A DNA stretch of 64,000 nucleotides, taken from NCBI RefSeq assembly GCF_021026315.1, contig NZ_JAJNCX010000010.1, positions 62,001-126,000 of the forward strand, written 5' to 3'. The notes under the pieces were generated by a model. It ran no database searches, was not told the origin of the DNA, and worked only from the letters and a program-made list of their open reading frames with translations. Within the stretch, counting starts at the first letter, position 1. Every line of letters begins with the position of its first letter. This DNA comes from Rhizobium sp. C4. GTDB taxonomy: Bacteria; Pseudomonadota; Alphaproteobacteria; Rhizobiales; Rhizobiaceae. Positions 57,988-64,000 of this stretch are shown piece after piece. A program made the translations under genes and the position numbers.

Positions 57988-59235
57988 ATGAGCAATCCGT
58001 ACGATCCGAAACCGCGCCGCGCTTCCGTTGCCGTAGACGTCGGCGGCGTTATTGTCGGGGGCGGCGCACCGGTCGTCGTGCAGTCGATGACCAATACCGA
58101 CACGGCCGATATCGACGGCACGGTGGCGCAGGTCGCAGCCCTGCATCGCGCCGGTTCCGAAATCGTCCGCATCACCGTCGACCGCGACGAGAGTGCCGCT
58201 GCCGTTCCGAAGATCCGCGAGCGGCTGGAGCGTCTTGGCCTCGATGTCCCGCTGGTCGGCGACTTCCACTATATCGGCCACAAGCTGCTCGCCGATCATC
58301 CGGCCTGCGCCGAGGCATTGGCGAAATACCGCATCAATCCCGGCAATGTCGGCTTCAAGGACAAGAAGGACAAGCAGTTCGCCGAGATCGTCGAGAAGGC
58401 GATTGCCTACCAGAAGCCGGTGCGCATCGGCGTCAACTGGGGCTCGTTGGACCAGGAATTGCTCACCAAGCTGATGGATGAAAATGCCGCCAACGGCTCG
58501 CCGCTGACGGCGCGCGAGGTGACGCGCGAGGCGATCGTGCAGTCTGCCCTGCTTTCGGCCGAGCTCGCGGAAGAGATTGGCCTGTCGCGCGACAAGATCA
58601 TCCTGTCCGCCAAGGTCAGCCAGGTGCAGGACCTCATCGCGGTCTATTCCATGCTCGCCGCGCGCTCGGATCATGCCCTGCATCTCGGTCTGACCGAAGC
58701 CGGCATGGGCTCCAAGGGCATTGTCGCCTCGTCTGCCTCCATGGGCTATCTGTTGCAGCAGGGCATTGGCGATACGATCCGCGTGTCGCTGACGCCGGAG
58801 CCAGGTGGCGATCGCACGCGCGAAGTCATCGTGGCGCAGGAGCTGTTGCAGGTCATGGGTTTCCGGCAGTTCCTGCCGGTGGTGGCCGCCTGCCCCGGCT
58901 GTGGCCGCACGACCTCGACGGTCTTTCAGGAACTCGCCCAGAAGATCGAAGGCGACCTGCGCAAGAACATGCCGGTCTGGCGCGAGAAATATCCGGGCGT
59001 GGAAGCGCTCAACGTCGCCGTCATGGGTTGTATCGTCAACGGGCCGGGCGAGTCCAAGCATGCCGATATCGGCATCTCGCTTCCCGGCACTGGCGAGACG
59101 CCGGCGGCGCCCGTCTTCATCGACGGGCAGAAGGCGATGACCCTGCGCGGGCCGAATATCGCCGCCGATTTCGAGGGGCTGGTCGCCGACTATATCGAGA
59201 AGCGCTTCGGCCGGAAGACGGAAGCGGCGGAGTAA
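57988..59235 (+). CDS. ispG: 4-hydroxy-3-methylbut-2-en-1-yl diphosphate synthase
   Basis: IspG (GcpE) makes HMBPP in the MEP isoprenoid pathway using a 4Fe-4S cluster. The 415-residue product starts [19 protein letters not shown], close to rhizobial homologues, so ATG 57988 is preferred over an in-frame ATG at 57940 that lacks a ribosome-binding site. The TIM barrel has GSLDQELL and the C-terminal cluster domain carries CPGC (near residue 302) and GCIVNGPGE (near 347), giving the three cysteines and the Glu ligand. A terminator follows. Confidence 0.97.
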   Translation: MSNPYDPKPRRASVAVDVGGVIVGGGAPVVVQSMTNTDTADIDGTVAQVAALHRAGSEIVRITVDRDESAAAVPKIRERLERLGLDVPLVGDFHYIGHKLLADHPACAEALAKYRINPGNVGFKDKKDKQFAEIVEKAIAYQKPVRIGVNWGSLDQELLTKLMDENAANGSPLTAREVTREAIVQSALLSAELAEEIGLSRDKIILSAKVSQVQDLIAVYSMLAARSDHALHLGLTEAGMGSKGIVASSASMGYLLQQGIGDTIRVSLTPEPGGDRTREVIVAQELLQVMGFRQFLPVVAACPGCGRTTSTVFQELAQKIEGDLRKNMPVWREKYPGVEALNVAVMGCIVNGPGESKHADIGISLPGTGETPAAPVFIDGQKAMTLRGPNIAADFEGLVADYIEKRFGRKTEAAE

Positions 59236-59267
59236 GGTCAGCCGGTTCCGTTCGCGTTGAGAATGTG

Positions 59268-59295
59268 AGGCCGCTTTCGGGCCGCCTTTTTCATT
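59268..59295 (+). terminator. Probable terminator after ispG
   Basis: AGGCCGC and GCCGCCT pair with one internal mismatch around TTTCGG and are followed by TTTTT. The stem is modest, and the element overlaps the last bases of the convergent MFS gene. Confidence 0.5.
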
Positions 59296-60688
59296 GCCCG
59301 TCTTTCGCCGGATAGGGCGTCGCCAGCAATATGGCCAGTCCGACCACCAGGAAGACGATGATCGTCGCCATGCCGAGATGGGCCGAGCCTGTTGCCGCAG
59401 TGACGATCGAGAAGGCGAGTGTCGCCATGAAGCTCGTGGCGCGGCCGGACAGCGCATAGATGCCGAAATAGCGGCCCGCCTCCTCCGGCTTGATGCTGCG
59501 CGACATGAAGGAGCGCGACGAGGCCTGAACGGGACCGAAGGCGATGCCGATCAGCAGCCCATAGAGGATGAAGATCTTCTCGGCGGCCGTGCCGAACAGA
59601 CCACCGTTATCCGTCGTCGACAGCGAGATCAGGCCGAAAAGGGTCGAGGCCTGGTCGGTCGAGATGATCCCGATAGTTGCGATCAACAGGCTGATCAGGC
59701 TCATGACCACGACACGCTTTGAGCCCAGCTTGCCATCGAGCCAGCCGGCGATGACATTGCTGGCGATGGCGACAATGTTCAGGATGATCCCGTAAATGCC
59801 GATCTCGATGGTCGCCCAGTGGAACATGCCGGCGGCAAAGGCTCCGCCGAGCACGATGAGCGCATTGACGCCGTCCTGATAGATCATGCGGCCGATGAGG
59901 AAGCGGGCGAGATAGCGCCGCGTGCGCGCCAGTTCCACCAGAGAGAATTTCAGTTCGACAAGCCCGTCCTTGACCGCCTTGGCCATGCTGACGCCGGTGC
60001 TTTTCACATCGGGCGTGAAGAAGAACATCGGCAGGATGAAGATGAAATACCAGAGCGCGGAGAGCGGCCCGGTGATGCGGGCATCCTCGCCCAGATTCGG
60101 GTCGAGACCGAAGAGCGGTGGTATGCCGATCAGCGTCTTGCCGGTCGCCGGGTCGCCCGCCAGCAGAAGGATGACGGCAAACAGCGCTATCATGCCGCCG
60201 AGATAGCCAAGCCCCCAGGCAAGGTTCGAAATCTTGCCGACATCCTTTTCCGGGATGAGGCGCGGCATCATGGAATCGTTGAAGACGATGGAGAATTCCG
60301 CCGCGAGCGTCGCCAGAATCCAGAAGATCATCGGGTAGACGATCGGCGAGCCGGGGGCGGCGAACCACAGCATCGTCAGCGACACGATCTGGATCATCGC
60401 GAAAAAGCCGATCCACTTCTTCTTGGCGCCCGTCGCATCGGCAATGGAACCCAGAATGGGCGAAAAGATCGCAATAATGAAGCTCGCGATCGTTGCCGCA
60501 TTGCTCCAATGGGTCTGCGCGGAAATCGGATCGTCCGTCAGCCGCGAGACGAAATAGGGGCCGAAGATGAAGGTGGTGACGACGGTGAAATAGGGCTGTG
60601 CCGCCCAGTCGAAGAACATCCAGCCGAGAATGCCCCGGCGGGTTGTTTTCGGTGCGTCTTCAAGGACTTTCACCGCCTCATTGACCAT
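59291..60688 (-). CDS. MFS transporter, Atg22/UMF1-like
   Basis: The 465-residue membrane protein has about twelve spans and an N-terminal LGWMFFDWAAQPYFTVVTTFIFGPYF, the signature of the UMF1/Atg22-like branch of the MFS. Yeast Atg22 exports amino acids from the vacuole; bacterial substrates are unknown. The start at 60688 is preceded by GGGGAAC. It follows the NAD-glutamate dehydrogenase gene by 42 bases on the same strand and may be cotranscribed, which would fit an amino-acid link, but that is an inference. Confidence 0.83.
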   Translation of the reverse strand: MVNEAVKVLEDAPKTTRRGILGWMFFDWAAQPYFTVVTTFIFGPYFVSRLTDDPISAQTHWSNAATIASFIIAIFSPILGSIADATGAKKKWIGFFAMIQIVSLTMLWFAAPGSPIVYPMIFWILATLAAEFSIVFNDSMMPRLIPEKDVGKISNLAWGLGYLGGMIALFAVILLLAGDPATGKTLIGIPPLFGLDPNLGEDARITGPLSALWYFIFILPMFFFTPDVKSTGVSMAKAVKDGLVELKFSLVELARTRRYLARFLIGRMIYQDGVNALIVLGGAFAAGMFHWATIEIGIYGIILNIVAIASNVIAGWLDGKLGSKRVVVMSLISLLIATIGIISTDQASTLFGLISLSTTDNGGLFGTAAEKIFILYGLLIGIAFGPVQASSRSFMSRSIKPEEAGRYFGIYALSGRATSFMATLAFSIVTAATGSAHLGMATIIVFLVVGLAILLATPYPAKDGQ

Positions 60689-60730
60689 TGATGTTCCCCG
60701 CAAACATGCCTCAAATTGCGGGGGACTGTG

Positions 60731-63700
60731 TCACGCCGCCTTGCCGACCGCAAGGTCGTTGAGGAGGCTTGCCGCGAGCACATAGCGGGCCAGCGTCAGG
60801 TCGCCGCTTTCGGTGATGGAGGCGAGCTGGCCGGTGATGCGCGCAAGCGTCGTCTCATGCGTCATCAGCCACTGATTGAGCGGCGCCTTGCCGCCCTTGG
60901 CATCAGTCAGCACCTGCACGGCGATCGCCCGGCGTGCCGACGAAATGTCGTCGAGGCTGCGGGCGAGTGCCTGCTCCTCATACATGTCGGCGGTGGTGAC
61001 CGGGTTGGCCGGCGACAGCAGGCGGCCGATGCGAAGGGTCTCGGTGACCCCGGTGAACGTGTCGGCGGCACGGTCCAAGCTGTCGCCCGAGGCTTCCGCG
61101 ACAAGGGCAATCTCGGGCACGAGGACGAGGGCCTTCAGACCTGTCAGGTCACTGGCGAGCGCTTCGGGCACGCCAATCTCCGTCAGCTGCGCCTTGCTGT
61201 CTTCCGCATCGCGCCGGGCGGCGGGCGAAAGCAGGGTGAGCGCCTTGCCCTTCAGCGCCTTCATCGTCTTCTGCAGGCGGCTGGCGGCCTCCTCCAGAGA
61301 GCCGGATATCATGCCCGCCTTGAGCACGAGGCGGGTGGCGGTGCGATAGACCTCCTCGGTCAGTGCATAAAGCTCGTTCTGGCGATTGCCGGGGATGATC
61401 GTGTCGAGCGCGTCGATCTCGCGCCAGATCGCCGGCAGGCCGAAGCCGTCGCGGACGATGATGGCGGCCTTGACGATCTCCGCCGGGCTCGCGCCCGTCA
61501 CATCCGAAAGCGTCGTGACGAAGGCCGGACCGCCGCGGTTGATCACATGGTTGGCAAGTGCCGTGGCGATGATCTCGCGGCGAAGACGATGCTGGGCGAT
61601 GTCATCCGCATAGGCCTTGCGCATGCCGGCGGGGAAGTAGTCGGAGAGCAGCCCGCCGAGCCAGGGATCGTCCGGCAGGTCGCTGGCGATCAGCGCATCG
61701 AAGAGCACGATCTTGGCATAGGAGAGCAGGACGCCGATTTCGGCGCGCGTCAGCGGGTGCCCGGACGCATAGCGTTCCGCCATCGTCTGCTCATCGGGCA
61801 GGTTCTCCACCTTGCGGTCGAGCTTGCCGTCAGCCTCCAGCCGCGTCATGAAGCGGCCGAGTTCGCGTCCATTGGCAAGGCCGCGCCTGGCGGTCAGCGA
61901 AATTGCCAGCGATTGCAGATAGTTGTTGCGCAGCACGAGGTCTGCGACCTCGTCGGTCATCGAGGCGAGAAGCTTGTTGCGCTTCGGCCGCGTCAGGCGC
62001 TCGTCCCGCATGGCGCTGGCCAGCGCGATCTTGATATTCACCTCGACGTCGGAGGTGTTGACGCCGGCGGAATTGTCGATCGCATCCGAATTGGAGCGGC
62101 CGCCCTTGAGCCCGAAGGCGATGCGGCCCTTTTGCGTGACGCCGAGATTGGCGCCTTCGCCGATCACCTTGGCGCGCACCTCAGCGGCGGCCACGCGGAT
62201 CGGGTCGTTGGCGCGGTCGCCCACTTCGGCATCCGTTTCGGAGGCCGCGCGGATATAGGTGCCGATGCCGCCGAACCAGAGAAGATCGACCTCCGCCTTC
62301 AAGATGGCGGTCATGATTTCGTAAGGCGTGGCTGATCCCTTGGGCAGGCCGATGGTGGCTGCTGCCTCTGCCGTCAGGCTCACCGATTTCTCGTTGCGCG
62401 AGACGATCATGCCGCCCTTGGAGAGCTTGGACCGGTCATAGTCCTGCCAGCTCGAACGGGGCAGGTTGAAGAGCCGCTGGCGCTCTGCGAACGAGGCCGC
62501 CATGTCCGGATCGGGATCGATGAAGATATCGCGGTGATCGAAGACGGCGACGAGGCGGATCTTGCGCGACAGAAGCATGCCGTTGCCGAAGACGTCGCCC
62601 GACATGTCGCCGACGCCGGCCACGGTGAAGGGGGTCGACTGGATGTCGATATCCATTTCGCGGAAATGGCGCTTGACGGTTTCCCAGGCGCCGCGCGCGG
62701 TAATACCCATCTTCTTGTGGTCATAGCCCGCCGAGCCGCCCGAGGCGAAGGCGTCATCGAGCCAGAAGCCGGCTTCCTGCGCCAGCGCATTGGCAGTGTC
62801 GGAAAAGGTCGCCGTGCCCTTGTCGGCCGCGACAACGAAATAGGGGTCGTCGCCGTCGTGGCGGACAGTCTTTTCGGGCGGAACGATCTCCGCACCTTCC
62901 AGATTGTCGGTCACGGAGAGGAGCGTGCGGATATAGGTCTTGTAGGCTTCCGTTCCGGCGGTGAAGATGGCGTCACGGCTGCCGCCCGCCGGCAGGCGCT
63001 TCGGATAGAAGCCGCCCTTGGCGCCAACGGGCACGATGACGGCGTTCTTGACCTGCTGTGCCTTCACGAGGCCCAGAACTTCGGTGCGGTAATCCTCGGC
63101 GCGGTCCGACCAGCGGATACCGCCGCGCGCGACCTTGCCAAAGCGCAGGTGGATGCCCTCGACCTCGGCGCCATAGACGAAGATTTCGCGGAAGGGCTTG
63201 GGCTCCGGCAGGCCGTCGATCTCATGCGGGTTGAGCTTGAAGGCGAGCGTGGCGCGGGGCAGGCCGTAGAGCCCCTTCTGGAAATAGTTGGTGCGCAGCG
63301 TTGCGCGGATCACGTTGATGTAGCGGCGCAGAATCCGGTCGTCATCGAGGCTAGGCACGGAGGCAAGGCGCTCCTCGATATCTGCGACGATGTCGTCCTC
63401 GCGCTTGCCGCGCTGCTTGGCTGAGGCGGCGGGATCGAGCCGGTTGACGAAGAGCGCGAAGAGCCGCGCCGTGATCTCCGGATATTTGTTCAGCGTGTCG
63501 GCGATATAGCCCTGCGAATAGGCGATCCGCGTCTGGCGCAGATAGCGCGCATAGGCGCGCATCACCATGACTTCGCGAGCCGTCAGGCCGCTGGTGAGCA
63601 CGAGTCGGTTGAAGCTGTCATTGTCGATGGCGCCGCTGAAGGCGGCCAGCAGCGCCTCCTCCAGCGGCTTGCGTTCGGTTGCCAGATCGATGGAGCGGCC

Positions 63701-64000
63701 GCCGGCATGCGCGAGTTCCATATCGTGCAGGACAACGGGCGAGGTCTCAGCCCCGTCGCGCAGCAGGAACGCGTAGGTGCTTTCTGCAATCACCTGAAAG
63801 CCGAGATTTTCCAGAAGCGGCACGCGGCGCGAGAGCGAAAGGGGCTCGCCGCCATGGAAAATCTTCAGGCTCACTTCGGAGGCCTCGCCGCCGGCACGGT
63901 AGAATTCCACCGAGACGTCGTGGGTGACGGCCTGCTTGATCTTCGCAAGATCGGCAAAGGCGTCCTTCGGTTCGAAGGCAGCCTGGAAATCCGGGCCGGT
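60731..64000 (-). CDS. NAD-specific glutamate dehydrogenase, 5'-truncated by window end
   Basis: This is the large (about 180 kDa) NAD-dependent glutamate dehydrogenase class that deaminates glutamate to 2-oxoglutarate. About 1090 C-terminal residues are visible and the frame stays open to base 64000, so the N-terminal third to half is missing. The catalytic block GGIRWSDRAEDYRTEVLGL and VPVGAKGGFYPK identify the family, and the NAD-binding part contains VVAADKGTATFSDTANALA and GSAGYDHKKMGIT. The apparent GTG near 63910 is internal, not a start. Confidence 0.94.
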   Translation of the reverse strand, partial: TGPDFQAAFEPKDAFADLAKIKQAVTHDVSVEFYRAGGEASEVSLKIFHGGEPLSLSRRVPLLENLGFQVIAESTYAFLLRDGAETSPVVLHDMELAHAGGRSIDLATERKPLEEALLAAFSGAIDNDSFNRLVLTSGLTAREVMVMRAYARYLRQTRIAYSQGYIADTLNKYPEITARLFALFVNRLDPAASAKQRGKREDDIVADIEERLASVPSLDDDRILRRYINVIRATLRTNYFQKGLYGLPRATLAFKLNPHEIDGLPEPKPFREIFVYGAEVEGIHLRFGKVARGGIRWSDRAEDYRTEVLGLVKAQQVKNAVIVPVGAKGGFYPKRLPAGGSRDAIFTAGTEAYKTYIRTLLSVTDNLEGAEIVPPEKTVRHDGDDPYFVVAADKGTATFSDTANALAQEAGFWLDDAFASGGSAGYDHKKMGITARGAWETVKRHFREMDIDIQSTPFTVAGVGDMSGDVFGNGMLLSRKIRLVAVFDHRDIFIDPDPDMAASFAERQRLFNLPRSSWQDYDRSKLSKGGMIVSRNEKSVSLTAEAAATIGLPKGSATPYEIMTAILKAEVDLLWFGGIGTYIRAASETDAEVGDRANDPIRVAAAEVRAKVIGEGANLGVTQKGRIAFGLKGGRSNSDAIDNSAGVNTSDVEVNIKIALASAMRDERLTRPKRNKLLASMTDEVADLVLRNNYLQSLAISLTARRGLANGRELGRFMTRLEADGKLDRKVENLPDEQTMAERYASGHPLTRAEIGVLLSYAKIVLFDALIASDLPDDPWLGGLLSDYFPAGMRKAYADDIAQHRLRREIIATALANHVINRGGPAFVTTLSDVTGASPAEIVKAAIIVRDGFGLPAIWREIDALDTIIPGNRQNELYALTEEVYRTATRLVLKAGMISGSLEEAASRLQKTMKALKGKALTLLSPAARRDAEDSKAQLTEIGVPEALASDLTGLKALVLVPEIALVAEASGDSLDRAADTFTGVTETLRIGRLLSPANPVTTADMYEEQALARSLDDISSARRAIAVQVLTDAKGGKAPLNQWLMTHETTLARITGQLASITESGDLTLARYVLAASLLNDLAVGKAA

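Noticed and set aside
1-64000. Replication origin, tRNA, rRNA, CRISPR array or transposase
   Set aside because: parAB and parS suggest the origin is near, but no DnaA-box cluster was seen, and no RNA gene, repeat-spacer array or transposase was recognised anywhere in the window.

Overview
The window looks like chromosomal DNA of an alphaproteobacterium of the Rhizobiaceae (Rhizobium, Agrobacterium, Sinorhizobium and relatives). The evidence is gene content and order: hemE-hemJ-rho-mnmE-mnmG-rsmG-parA-parB; a pyc-expR-ndvA neighbourhood as in Sinorhizobium meliloti; a full-length cyclic beta-1,2-glucan synthase (ndvB/chvB) with its exporter (ndvA/chvA); a TrcR-type DUF1013 regulator; a large NAD-glutamate dehydrogenase; and two stretches resembling rhizobial RIME palindromic repeats. 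The DNA is GC-rich. I see no rRNA, tRNA, CRISPR array, insertion sequence or prophage. The genus cannot be fixed from the sequence alone.

Layout. 1-8.6 kb: heme genes (hemE truncated by the window start, hemJ), rho, the tRNA/rRNA modification genes mnmE-mnmG-rsmG and the chromosome partition genes parAB, with a near-perfect parS site inside rsmG; three weaker parS-like sites lie at 15.8, 25.8 and 49.9 kb. This suggests an origin-proximal position, although no origin is visible. 8.7-13.7 kb: leuS-lptE-holA operon (minus) and a YggS-type PLP protein. 13.8-18.8 kb: propionyl-CoA synthetase, the cell-cycle regulator trcR, and acetyl-CoA synthetase. 18.9-29.1 kb: SNase-like nuclease, SDHAF4-like assembly factor, htpX-rsmB, a heparinase II/III family protein, purH, hisC, ispA, mtgA and rpmF. 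29.2-44.7 kb: pyruvate carboxylase, an ExpR-like AHL receptor/regulator, and the cyclic-glucan exporter and synthase genes ndvA and ndvB, which converge on a palindrome-rich spacer.

45-57.9 kb is the more accessory part: vanillate O-demethylase-type vanAB, an outer-membrane barrel protein, a response regulator with a cyclic-nucleotide-binding partner, an unusual L,D-transpeptidase-like protein, a DeoR-MFS pair, a LysR/NAD(P)-oxidoreductase divergent pair, a YjdM/PhnA zinc ribbon protein, and an iorAB-like molybdenum hydroxylase with a divergent TetR regulator. 57.9-64 kb returns to core genes: ispG, an Atg22/UMF1-like MFS protein and the C-terminal part of NAD-glutamate dehydrogenase, cut by the window end.

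Functional themes are origin-proximal housekeeping, C2/C3 acyl-CoA activation and anaplerosis (acs, prpE, pyc), and cell-surface glucan production next to a quorum-sensing regulator. I did not find a clearly new multi-gene system. The most useful unexplained signals are palindromes in regulatory gaps (pyc, vanAB, response regulator, LysR pair, TetR/iorA, trcR/acs), two RIME-like repeats, and a 48-nt structured element between the ndvA and ndvB terminators.
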